20,956 nucleotides of DNA from an uncultured Bacteroidales bacterium (lineage in GTDB: Bacteria; Bacteroidota; Bacteroidia; Bacteroidales; UBA932): positions 1-20,956 of the forward strand of contig CALBPX010000124.1 of NCBI GenBank assembly GCA_937899055.1, read 5' to 3'. Positions 1-7,300 of this stretch are shown here, one piece after another. The position numbers and the translations under genes are program-made. Each line of letters opens with the position of its first letter. Positions within the stretch are counted from its first letter, which is position 1. The notes under the pieces are model-generated. The model was not told the origin of the DNA and made no database searches. It saw nothing but the letters and a program-made list of their open reading frames with translations.

Positions 1-429
1 CTGGGGCGGCCGGACCCTCATACAGGAAGTCTGGACTATTTTATTCCGGACGGAATAGAAACTCTGAGAGCAATTCCGTTTGTCTATGTAAAAATCTCAA
101 GGACAGGTAAATCGCTGAGGCCGGACTATGCCTGGCGTCATTATTCGGAGTGCGGTTGGGGAGTGCATCTGTGCACATTTGATGTAAACGAAGGCAACAT
201 CCTGGACCGGAGCATGTTTTTCAGCCATACAACAAAGACAGACGGAGACGGCCCTTATGAGGGATTTGAGTTTTTTGATTCGGCCCTTCAGAGGGCTTCG
301 CAGTACATGACGCTCAGAATCGGCGATGCCGTAATTCTGGAACTTGAAGATATCCAAGCATTTGAAATTCAGCCAGACAGGGTCTTTGACCTATCCTACA
401 AAGACTTTACCATTGCTCTCCACTCCTGA
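1..429 (+). CDS. Fumarylacetoacetate hydrolase (FAH)-like protein, 3' part
   Basis: The reading frame is open from the first base to TGA at 427-429, giving the last 142 residues of a gene that starts upstream of the window. I see the shared pattern of small Bacteroidota FAH-family proteins: a segment around residues 13-18 (DYFIPD), then FVYVKISRTGK, an RHYSECGWGV segment and a late TLRIGDAVI segment. These match, in order, family elements such as PFFLPD, ELVVKI..GK, YYDEIGLGI and TL..GD. Family members are usually metal-dependent hydrolases or decarboxylases acting on beta-diketo-type acids. Here the aligned metal ligands appear to be replaced (Ile and Phe for the two Glu, His for the Asp), so catalysis is doubtful. 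An ATG at 163 lies inside the conserved region and is not the real start. The 3' end overlaps the convergent flavoprotein gene by 23 bp. The family call is moderately sure; the substrate is unknown. Confidence 0.6.
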   Translation: MGRPDPHTGSLDYFIPDGIETLRAIPFVYVKISRTGKSLRPDYAWRHYSECGWGVHLCTFDVNEGNILDRSMFFSHTTKTDGDGPYEGFEFFDSALQRASQYMTLRIGDAVILELEDIQAFEIQPDRVFDLSYKDFTIALHS

Positions 430-1723
430 CGGCATTCTGTGCGGCAGCAACCGCCGTAGAAAATGCTATCTGAAGGTTATATCCTCCGGTATCGCCGTCC
501 AAATCCAGCACTTCTCCTGCAAAGTAAAGGTTCTTTGCAAGCTTTGATTCCATTGTTTTCTGAGAAACTTCCTTGAGGCTCACTCCCCCGTTTGTAACCA
601 CGCAACGCTCAAACCCTATGTATGATGCAATATTGAATCTCAGCGATTTAAGAAGCTCAGGAAGGAGGTTTGCAGCCTCTTTGCCATGCATCTGAAGCAG
701 TTGGGGATTAAGCGTAAGGAAGGCCGGAATCAGCTGCCTCGGAAGAAGTTTTGACAGCAGGTATCTTACTGTATTGTTCCCCGATGCGGCTTCGCGGGTG
801 ATTCTCAAGGCCAACTGCTCCTTACTCAGCTGGGGTTTGAGGTCCATAATCAGGGCAGTCTTCTGGCAGTTGTCCATTGCCTGCACCGCCCTGCGGCTCA
901 GGCGGAAGCCCAGCGAACCCTCAATGCCGCCGTCGGTAAAATCGGCTTCGCCGAACTCTTCCTGAACTATGTTGCCCCCAACCGCCAACGCAAGAGATAT
1001 ATTCTTGAGCTGCAACCCTTTGAGAGATTTTCCAAACTTGGTCAGAGTTCCGTCGTTTTCTTTGTAACCCACCGGTGTCAGGGCGCACAGCGAGGGCCTG
1101 CATTGTACAATACTGTGCCCGAACGACCTTGCAAAGTCATAGCCGTCTCCGCTGCTTCCGGTAGATGGGTATGACAACCCTCCGGTTGTCACAAGCAGCT
1201 TTTCTGCAAGCAAAACTTGCCGTCCGGAAGAACCGCCGCCGTCTGCTACGCACTCTATCTCAAACAGTTCCGAATAACTGAGAGTCTTCTTTACGGAAGT
1301 TACCTGAACAGATGTACGCATCTCAACTATGCCCTCACTGCCTATAAAACCTACCAGAGAATCGGTGACATCCATGGCCCGCATACTCTTGGGAAAAACC
1401 CTCTGGCCACGCTCCACCGTAAGTTCAAGCCCTATGGACCTGAAAAAATCCATGGTATCGGCAGATGAAAAGCCGTAGAAGGAGTTCTTGAAGAACTGGC
1501 TGTTTGGGTGAATGTGAGGCGAAAATTCGTCCCACATCCTGGTGTTGGTCAGGTTGCACCTGCCCTTTCCGGTAATGTTGATCTTACGGCCGCAGCGTGG
1601 CATTTTTTCCAAAAGCAACACAGAAGGAGCGTCTTTGCTCCCTCTGTATTGTTTTGTAATCCAGGCAGCTGCCATAAGTCCTGCAGCTCCTCCGCCTATT
1701 ATGGCAAGGTTGTAAACTTTCAC
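407..1723 (-). CDS. HI0933/YhiN (BaiN-like) family NAD(P)/FAD-dependent oxidoreductase
   Basis: A flavoprotein of 438 residues. The N-terminal dinucleotide-binding motif GGGAAG is at residues 10-15. It is followed by the family signature GRKINITGKGRCNLTN and a C-terminal FAD-contact segment with FAGEVLDLDGDTGGYN. These are diagnostic of the HI0933/YhiN family, whose reaction is mostly unknown; the clostridial relative BaiN was linked to bile-acid reduction. I chose the GTG at 1723-1721 because it sits in a 4-bp GTGA overlap with the stop of the upstream ptb gene and leaves the usual short lead-in to the nucleotide-binding motif. A longer frame opens at 1798 but would extend 79 bp into ptb and add 25 residues with no family counterpart. 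It is third in the ackA-ptb operon and probably translationally coupled. Its 3' end overlaps the convergent FAH-like gene. A link to acyl-phosphate metabolism is only positional. Confidence 0.88.
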   Translation of the reverse strand: MKVYNLAIIGGGAAGLMAAAWITKQYRGSKDAPSVLLLEKMPRCGRKINITGKGRCNLTNTRMWDEFSPHIHPNSQFFKNSFYGFSSADTMDFFRSIGLELTVERGQRVFPKSMRAMDVTDSLVGFIGSEGIVEMRTSVQVTSVKKTLSYSELFEIECVADGGGSSGRQVLLAEKLLVTTGGLSYPSTGSSGDGYDFARSFGHSIVQCRPSLCALTPVGYKENDGTLTKFGKSLKGLQLKNISLALAVGGNIVQEEFGEADFTDGGIEGSLGFRLSRRAVQAMDNCQKTALIMDLKPQLSKEQLALRITREAASGNNTVRYLLSKLLPRQLIPAFLTLNPQLLQMHGKEAANLLPELLKSLRFNIASYIGFERCVVTNGGVSLKEVSQKTMESKLAKNLYFAGEVLDLDGDTGGYNLQIAFSTAVAAAQNAVRSGEQW

Positions 1724-2619
1724 TTCACCTGAAGGCAAGCCAATGCTATTGAATTGAGTTTGGTATCTATGCTGTCGGCCCTGGAAGAAAGGACGCACGG
1801 AGCGCTTGCTCCTGCCACAAATGCTGCGGTTCTTACTCCCGGAACCAGCATGGTGTTGGACTTGTAGAATACATTTCCGCTCTCGATGTTGGGGAACAGC
1901 AGTCCGTCTGCATCGCCGGCAACCTCGCTCTTGAGCTTCTTGATTGCAGCAGCCTCTTTGTTAAGCGCAACATCCAGAGCCAGAGGACCATCTACAAGGC
2001 CTGGCAGCTGACCGCGGTCGGCCATCTTGGCAAGCATGGCGGCTTCCACGCAGGCCGGCATGGTGTCCATCATCTGCTCGGTTGCTGCTACTGCAGCAAT
2101 CTTGGGACAGGCAACGCCCAACGACTTGCAAACGTTTACAATGTATGTCAGAATCTTTGTCTTCTGTTTAAAGTCGGGCAGCGGAATAACGGCCATATCG
2201 CCGAATACCAAGAACTTAGGATAGTTGGGATGCTGCATCACCGAAATGTGGCTCAAGACGGCCTTAGGAGGAAGCAGACCCCATTCCTTGTTGAGTATCC
2301 CCCTCATATATTTGTCGGTAGAGCAAAGCCCCTTCATCAACACATCGGCCTCTCCGTTGTGTACTGCCGAAACTGCGGCCTGGATAGCCTTCTGCTCGGC
2401 CGGAATATCCATTACGGTAAACTTTGCTATGTCTATGTTTTCCTTCTGGCAGACATCCTCAATCATCTTGCGGTCGCCAAAAAGGGTAGCCGTGCAGAAA
2501 CCTGCATCAATTGCCATACTGGCTGCGCAAACGGAGTGGTTGTCAACACCCCATGCAACGGCAAGCCTTCTCTTGGGGCTGGCCTTCAAAAGCTCATATA
2601 CTTCATCAAAGGTTTTCAT
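1720..2619 (-). CDS. ptb: Phosphate butyryltransferase-type phosphotransacylase
   Basis: A 299-residue protein of the phosphate acetyl/butyryltransferase family, which interconverts acyl-CoA plus phosphate with acyl-phosphate plus CoA in the cytoplasm. Length and motifs fit the Ptb branch better than Pta (about 330 aa or more). ADVLMKGLCST lies near residues 91-101, then VDGPLALDVALNKEAA and, near the C-terminus, GASAPCVLSSRADS and KLNSIAL. All have clear counterparts in clostridial Ptb as I remember it. It lies 36 bp after ackA and ends in a GTGA junction with the flavoprotein gene, so the three genes look co-transcribed. The kinase partner is of the acetate-kinase type rather than butyrate kinase. 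The true acyl group (acetyl, propionyl, butyryl or a branched chain) cannot be read from sequence alone. Confidence 0.88.
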   Translation of the reverse strand: MKTFDEVYELLKASPKRRLAVAWGVDNHSVCAASMAIDAGFCTATLFGDRKMIEDVCQKENIDIAKFTVMDIPAEQKAIQAAVSAVHNGEADVLMKGLCSTDKYMRGILNKEWGLLPPKAVLSHISVMQHPNYPKFLVFGDMAVIPLPDFKQKTKILTYIVNVCKSLGVACPKIAAVAATEQMMDTMPACVEAAMLAKMADRGQLPGLVDGPLALDVALNKEAAAIKKLKSEVAGDADGLLFPNIESGNVFYKSNTMLVPGVRTAAFVAGASAPCVLSSRADSIDTKLNSIALACLQVK

Positions 2620-2655
2620 ATCGCAATATTTATTAATTTACAAACAGTTGGCAAA

Positions 2656-3864
2656 CTACATCCGTACAAGTTTCATAGTGTCTGTGGCAATTACGAGTTC
2701 CTCGTTGGTGGTTACCACCGCAACCTTTACCTTGCTGTCTTTCTTTGTAAGAATTGCACTCTTGCCTCTCAGGCCGTCGTTAACCTCGTTGTCAAAGTCT
2801 ATGCCCAGATATGCACATTTCTGCCCGATATAGGCTCTGGTTCTGGGGTCGTTCTCCCCTATTCCTCCGGTAAATACTATCAGATCTACTCCGCCCATTG
2901 CAGCCGAAAAGGCTCCCACAAACTTCAGCAGCCCGTAACGGAAAATTTCCAGGGTGAGCTTGGCACGTTGGTCGCCCCTTGCGGAGGCTTCTTCAAGGTC
3001 TCTTGCATCTGAGGAAATTCCAGATACTCCTACAAAGCCGCTCTTCTTGGTAAGTATCTTCTCAAGTTCGTCGGCAGAGAGGTTGTATTTCTTCATGATG
3101 TAGCAGGCAACTCCAGGGTCCAGGGCTCCGCATCTGGTACCCATGATAAGACCGTCTATTGTGGTCATTCCCAGAGAAGTATCTACGGCCCTTCCGTTCT
3201 TTACGGCCGTTACGCTGCTGCCGTTTCCAAGATGGCAGGTAATGATTTTACTGTCGTTGTAGTCCAACCCCGCAAGTTCTGCTCCCACCTTTGACACATA
3301 GCGGTGGCTGGTTCCGTGGAAGCCGTAACGGCGGATCTTGTCTTTCTCATAATACTCGTAAGGAAGACCGTAAGTGTATGCGTATGAAGGAATTGTCTGA
3401 AGAAAGGAGGTATCGAACACTGCTACCTGAGGAACCTTTGGAAGTATGCTTTCTACAGCATTTATTCCCAAAAGACCTGCCGGATTGTGAAGCGGTGCCA
3501 AAACCGAGCATTTGTCTATGCCGTCCTTTACTCTCTGGTCTATTATGCAGCTCTGGGTAAAGTACTCGCCACCATGCACAACTCTGTGGCCTACAGCTTC
3601 TATTTCATCCAGAGAACGCAGTACTCCGTGCTCAGGATCAACCAACAGCGCCAGCACATCCTTGATGCCTTCCGTGTGGTCTGCTACAGGTTTATGAATC
3701 TTGAATTTGTCTTTGCCCGGAACAGAGTGAGTTATATCGCCTTCTTCCATTCCTATCCTCTCCACCAGTCCTTTAGCCAGCAGAGAATGTTCAGTTTCGC
3801 CCTTCATATCCAGCACCTGGTACTTGATAGAAGAACTGCCGCAGTTTAAAACCAGTATTATCAT
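2656..3864 (-). CDS. ackA: Acetate kinase
   Basis: A full-length 402-residue acetate kinase, the usual size of AckA. It transfers phosphate between acetyl-phosphate and ADP, giving one ATP per acetate during fermentation, or activates acetate in the reverse direction. Visible family elements are LNCGSSSIKY with Asn7 and Ser10/Ser12, GHRVVHGG with Arg94, VAVFDTSF with Asp151, GFHGTSH with His183, and FTGGIGEN in the C-terminal half. These correspond to the substrate- and phosphate-binding residues described for AckA. Butyrate kinases are shorter (about 355 aa) and begin differently. It is the first gene of a minus-strand operon with ptb and the flavoprotein gene. The 130-bp gap to the divergent comEC-like gene carries candidate promoter boxes for both directions. 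Confidence 0.95.
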   Translation of the reverse strand: MIILVLNCGSSSIKYQVLDMKGETEHSLLAKGLVERIGMEEGDITHSVPGKDKFKIHKPVADHTEGIKDVLALLVDPEHGVLRSLDEIEAVGHRVVHGGEYFTQSCIIDQRVKDGIDKCSVLAPLHNPAGLLGINAVESILPKVPQVAVFDTSFLQTIPSYAYTYGLPYEYYEKDKIRRYGFHGTSHRYVSKVGAELAGLDYNDSKIITCHLGNGSSVTAVKNGRAVDTSLGMTTIDGLIMGTRCGALDPGVACYIMKKYNLSADELEKILTKKSGFVGVSGISSDARDLEEASARGDQRAKLTLEIFRYGLLKFVGAFSAAMGGVDLIVFTGGIGENDPRTRAYIGQKCAYLGIDFDNEVNDGLRGKSAILTKKDSKVKVAVVTTNEELVIATDTMKLVRM

Positions 3865-3907
3865 ATTCTGAATTTATGTGTTTATTGTCTGTTCTGTTGC
3901 TATCATG

Positions 3908-3915
3908 CAAATTTA
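3908..3915 (-). promoter_or_regulatory. Possible -7 box for ackA operon
   Basis: The minus strand reads TAAATTTG, a match to the Bacteroidota -7 consensus TAnnTTTG, about 43 bp upstream of the ackA start. I find no good TTG-type -33 box at the normal 19-21 nt spacing, so this is a weak call. Confidence 0.3.
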
Positions 3916-3935
3916 ATAATTTTTAGCCCCTGAAA

Positions 3936-3969
3936 GTTGTACTGTTGATTTGAATTAATGCTATCTTTG
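3936..3969 (+). promoter_or_regulatory. Candidate Bacteroidota promoter for the comEC-like gene
   Basis: TATCTTTG at 3962-3969 matches TAnnTTTG exactly. A GTTG at 3936-3939 lies 22 nt upstream, slightly longer than the usual 19-21 nt. Transcription would start near 3975, leaving a leader of roughly 20 nt before the ATG at 3996. Confidence 0.45.
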
Positions 3970-3995
3970 CTGAGCCAAGGATAAATTATTTGAAT

Positions 3996-5123
3996 ATGAA
4001 GAGGTTGGGCGTGGCGGTAACTCTTTGCTTTCTTCTGGGGGCGGCTGTGGGAGGAGTCTTCTTTCCCGGGTTTGTTTTATCTGAAAGCCAGGCATCCTTT
4101 ACTTTTCTGAGCTATGCGGTTTTTGTTGCCGCCGTCGGCCTTTTCAGGAAACACAGGACGGTTTTTGTTCTGCTGTGCTGCATTGCATTCTTTTTCTTCG
4201 GCGCCGAAAGAAGGATGCTGAGCCTGAGCAGCTCCGGACAGCCGCTGGCAAAGAAAATAGAAGCCGGAATAGACAGGTGGGCCTCCACAGCCAGAGGCGC
4301 TGTAAAGGAACGGCTGGGAAAAACCGTAACTGAAGAAGCCCTGCCCATTGCCAATGCTCTTCTGCTCGGCGATAAAAGTGGCCTGGACAAGGACTTGAAA
4401 GCTGCCTTCAGAAACGCCGGAGTAAGTCATACTCTGGCACTTTCGGGTATGCACGTGGGCATAATCTGGACTCTGGTGTGCTTTATGATGTCTTTTCTGA
4501 AATTCAGCCACAGGAGCAGACTTTGGGCTACTGTGGCAAGCATAGCACTCATTTTTGCATACGCCGTATGCACCGGTCTTTCTCCGTCTGTATCAAGAGC
4601 TTGCATCATGCTTGCCGTATGGAAGATTACGGAACTGGCCTCCAGCGGAAAAGACAGGTTGGGGCCGGTTCTGATTGCTGCCATGACAATAACCATGTTC
4701 AATCCTGCGGCGGTGGAAAGCATTAGTTTTCAGCTGTCGTTCATGGCGGTATGCGGCATAGTCTTCATCTATCCGGCCATCGGAGAGAGTATAGATACTG
4801 TTCTGAAAACCAGGCCCGGAGCAAAGGTCCACAGCCTCCGCAGCGCCTTGACCGGAGTCTTGGGTGGAGGGTTGAAACTTTGCGGAATTTCCATTTCGTG
4901 TCAGATTGCAACATTCCCGCTCATATTGCTCTACTTTGGCAAAATAAGCGGGAATTTCTTGCTTTCAAATGTTGCGGTGGCACCGCTTGTCACTCTTTCC
5001 GTAGTATGTTCGGCACTGTCGGCCTCGCTTGGCTGGGTTCCTCATCTTGGAAACCTGGCCGCAAGTGCAGCATCGCTGATTATAGAACTCCTGAAAGATG
5101 CGGTAATGTTCCTCGGCAGCTGA
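3996..5123 (+). CDS. comEC: Short ComEC/Rec2-family membrane protein
   Basis: A 375-residue polytopic membrane protein with the Competence (ComEC/Rec2) domain, the presumed channel that moves single-stranded DNA across the inner membrane during uptake. Two or three hydrophobic segments fill residues 5-70. The diagnostic motifs are LLLGDKSGL (122-130), HTLALSGMHVG (145-155) and SPSVSRA (196-202), followed by several further hydrophobic segments to the end. The N-terminal OB-fold region (DUF4131) found between the early helices and the LLGD motif in long ComEC proteins is nearly absent, and there is no C-terminal metallo-beta-lactamase-like domain. I start at ATG 3996; an in-frame TTG six bases earlier is less likely. 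The stop lies 5 bp from the end of the convergent protease gene. No other competence gene is in the window. Confidence 0.82.
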   Translation: MKRLGVAVTLCFLLGAAVGGVFFPGFVLSESQASFTFLSYAVFVAAVGLFRKHRTVFVLLCCIAFFFFGAERRMLSLSSSGQPLAKKIEAGIDRWASTARGAVKERLGKTVTEEALPIANALLLGDKSGLDKDLKAAFRNAGVSHTLALSGMHVGIIWTLVCFMMSFLKFSHRSRLWATVASIALIFAYAVCTGLSPSVSRACIMLAVWKITELASSGKDRLGPVLIAAMTITMFNPAAVESISFQLSFMAVCGIVFIYPAIGESIDTVLKTRPGAKVHSLRSALTGVLGGGLKLCGISISCQIATFPLILLYFGKISGNFLLSNVAVAPLVTLSVVCSALSASLGWVPHLGNLAASAASLIIELLKDAVMFLGS

Positions 5124-5128
5124 AAGAC

Positions 5129-7288
5129 TCAGTCATTATCGGAATATGCCTTGGCAAGAACCTCAGGCACTTCTTTTCCAAGCAGATGGCGGTACCAGAA
5201 CCGGATGTCGTTGTAATTTGAGAAACTGCCCTGCTTTCCACGGTATCCGTGAAGCTGACGGGGGTAAATCATCAGATCAAACTGACGGCCCATATTCTGA
5301 AGTTCCAGAACAAGGCTCATAGTGTTCTGGATATGCACATTGTCGTCTGCCGCTCCATGAGTGAGCATCAGGTAGTTGGTGGAATCGCCCCTGTAGCCCG
5401 AATTTCTGATTCTGTCGGCCATGACGGTGCGTCTGTAGCCTTCCGGATTGCGCTGAGGAGTATCCATGAAACGCTCTGTATAATGAGTGTCGTAGAGCAT
5501 ATAGTCATACACTCCGCCTCCTGCTATACCGTACTTGAAGTACTCACAACCTTCTGTTACGCACAGAGTTGCCATACTTCCTCCATAGGAGAACCCGTTG
5601 ATGCCTATCTTGTCCGCATCTACATAAGGAAGGCTTCTGAGGTACTTGGCCCACTCTATGAAGTCTTTGATTTCTATGCTGAAGAAGTTGCGATACATAA
5701 AGTTGCAGCCTTCTTTTCCGCAGTGCCCGCTTCCGCGGTGATCCATCCTGAACTGTATCACATCCTGATTTGCCCACCATTGGTTGCTGAACGATATCTG
5801 GCTCCAGGTATCGGCTACAACCGGAGTGTTTGGGCCTCCGTACATGTAGATTATTACCGGATATTTCTTTGAAGGGTCAAAATTCAGGGGCAGGGTTATC
5901 TTACCTGGGATGGTGTAACCGTCCGGAGTGGTGATATATACCATTTCAGGAAGGGCAACCGTCCAGTCATCGAACTCCGGAGTCTTGCTGTCTGAAAGTA
6001 CCGTCATACGGCCGCTGCCATCGGTCGGCAGCAGAACCGCCTTGGTAGGAGTCTTGGCATTTGAGCAGAGGGCTGCAACATACTTGAAATCATCGCTGAG
6101 CTGAATGGAAGAATAAGAAAGGTCTCCGGTGGATATCCTGGTAGTCTTGGCTTTCTTGATGCCTACTTTGTAAATATCTACCCTGGTGCTGATTTCCTTC
6201 TTGGATGTAAAGTAGAGTTCCTGCTTTTTGGGGTCTATCTTCAGGAGCTTTATGTCCCAGTTGCGGCCTTCGGTAAGGCAGCGGTTTATCTTGCCGTCAA
6301 AAGACAGGTAGTAAATCTGCTCCCAAAGTGTAAAATCTCTGACCATATACAATCCGTTTCCGTCAAAGAGCATCTGCTCCGGCCAGTCTATCCAACTGTC
6401 TTGATGTTCCTTGTATATTGCCTCCTTGGAACCGTCCGAAGGGTTTACCGAGTAGAATATCAGATCCTGCTGAACCCTTGGCATCCAGGGAACTATGAAG
6501 CGGCTGGCTTCCGCGTTCCAGAACGGAATTCCAAAATACTGGTCTTCTTTGCTGTCAAAATCGGCCCAGACGATATTGCCGGTTTCTATGTCGGCAAACC
6601 CTATCCGCACCTCCGGATTCTTTTCGCCGCTCATGGGATAGTGCGTGGCAAGAATCTGGTCCTTGGCCTTGGACGGGTCATAGATAGGAAACATAGGAAC
6701 CTCGCTGTCGTCAAAACGGTAAAAGGCTATGCTCTTGCTGTCCGGAGCCCACCAATAGGCCTTGTACTGAGAACTGCGGCCCAGGATTTCCTCATAGTAA
6801 ACCCAGGATGCGCGGCCGTTCAGAATTACATCCGAACCGTCTGATGTAAGCTGTTTAGCCTTGCCGCTTTCCCTGTCATACACATAAAGGTTTCCGTTGT
6901 AGGTAAATGCCAGCGTTTTGCCGTCGGGGCTATAGGTAGGGTTGGCCAACTGTCCGTTTCCGCCTATTTCCTGAATTGCCTTTTTGGCATCCTCCATAAG
7001 GGCTTTGTTATCTGCTCTTGCGGGGCCTCTTTCCGGTTTGTAATCCTCAAAGGTTCCGGTTTTTACGTCATACAGCCGGTTGGTTCTGGAATAATCCGAA
7101 AGGTTGAGGGTCTGTACAGTTACCTTCTGATTGTCTGTCCACTGCGGAGGCATGGCATAGACGGAAAGGGCGGCAGGGAACTTTTCGCCTGCAATCTGCT
7201 CAAGTGTCAGATTCTTTTTCTGGGCATCAATGCCTGATGCGGTCAGGATGACCGTCAGGACAAGGAGCAGGTTCTTAGCATATTTCAT
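5129..7288 (-). CDS. Secreted dipeptidyl peptidase IV-type S9 serine protease
   Basis: A 719-residue prolyl-oligopeptidase-family protease with a signal peptide (residues 1 to about 22, hydrophobic core LLLVLTVILTA), so it is periplasmic or exported. A DPP-IV-type beta-propeller fills roughly residues 80-440 and the alpha/beta-hydrolase domain 455-705. Catalytic Ser567 lies in GFSYGG, Asp648/649 in GAADDNVH and His680 in QLHGY; Tyr483 in YMYGGP fits the oxyanion tyrosine. Glu166-Glu167 in WVYYEEILG match the double-Glu motif that holds the free N-terminus of the substrate in DPP-IV, which supports release of N-terminal dipeptides, typically X-Pro or X-Ala. It is the last gene of a minus-strand run, 12 bp after the helicase gene. 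A peptide-catabolic role is inferred from the family. Exact specificity (DPP4, DPP5 or DPP7-like) is not certain, but the Glu pair favours DPP4. Confidence 0.9.
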   Translation of the reverse strand: MKYAKNLLLVLTVILTASGIDAQKKNLTLEQIAGEKFPAALSVYAMPPQWTDNQKVTVQTLNLSDYSRTNRLYDVKTGTFEDYKPERGPARADNKALMEDAKKAIQEIGGNGQLANPTYSPDGKTLAFTYNGNLYVYDRESGKAKQLTSDGSDVILNGRASWVYYEEILGRSSQYKAYWWAPDSKSIAFYRFDDSEVPMFPIYDPSKAKDQILATHYPMSGEKNPEVRIGFADIETGNIVWADFDSKEDQYFGIPFWNAEASRFIVPWMPRVQQDLIFYSVNPSDGSKEAIYKEHQDSWIDWPEQMLFDGNGLYMVRDFTLWEQIYYLSFDGKINRCLTEGRNWDIKLLKIDPKKQELYFTSKKEISTRVDIYKVGIKKAKTTRISTGDLSYSSIQLSDDFKYVAALCSNAKTPTKAVLLPTDGSGRMTVLSDSKTPEFDDWTVALPEMVYITTPDGYTIPGKITLPLNFDPSKKYPVIIYMYGGPNTPVVADTWSQISFSNQWWANQDVIQFRMDHRGSGHCGKEGCNFMYRNFFSIEIKDFIEWAKYLRSLPYVDADKIGINGFSYGGSMATLCVTEGCEYFKYGIAGGGVYDYMLYDTHYTERFMDTPQRNPEGYRRTVMADRIRNSGYRGDSTNYLMLTHGAADDNVHIQNTMSLVLELQNMGRQFDLMIYPRQLHGYRGKQGSFSNYNDIRFWYRHLLGKEVPEVLAKAYSDND

Positions 7289-7300
7289 ATCTGAAAAGTA

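Noticed and set aside
1724..1798. Upstream extension of the flavoprotein gene to an ATG-type start at 1798
   Set aside because: It would overlap ptb by 79 bp and add residues unlike the family; the GTGA junction is a better start.
2225..3012. Two long plus-strand open frames (202 and 260 codons) opposite ptb and ackA
   Set aside because: They mirror well-conserved genes on the other strand, have no domain-like sequence and span the ptb/ackA boundary.
5249..5872. 207-codon plus-strand open frame opposite the protease gene
   Set aside because: It lies antisense to the catalytic domain of the S9 protease, whose motifs are intact.
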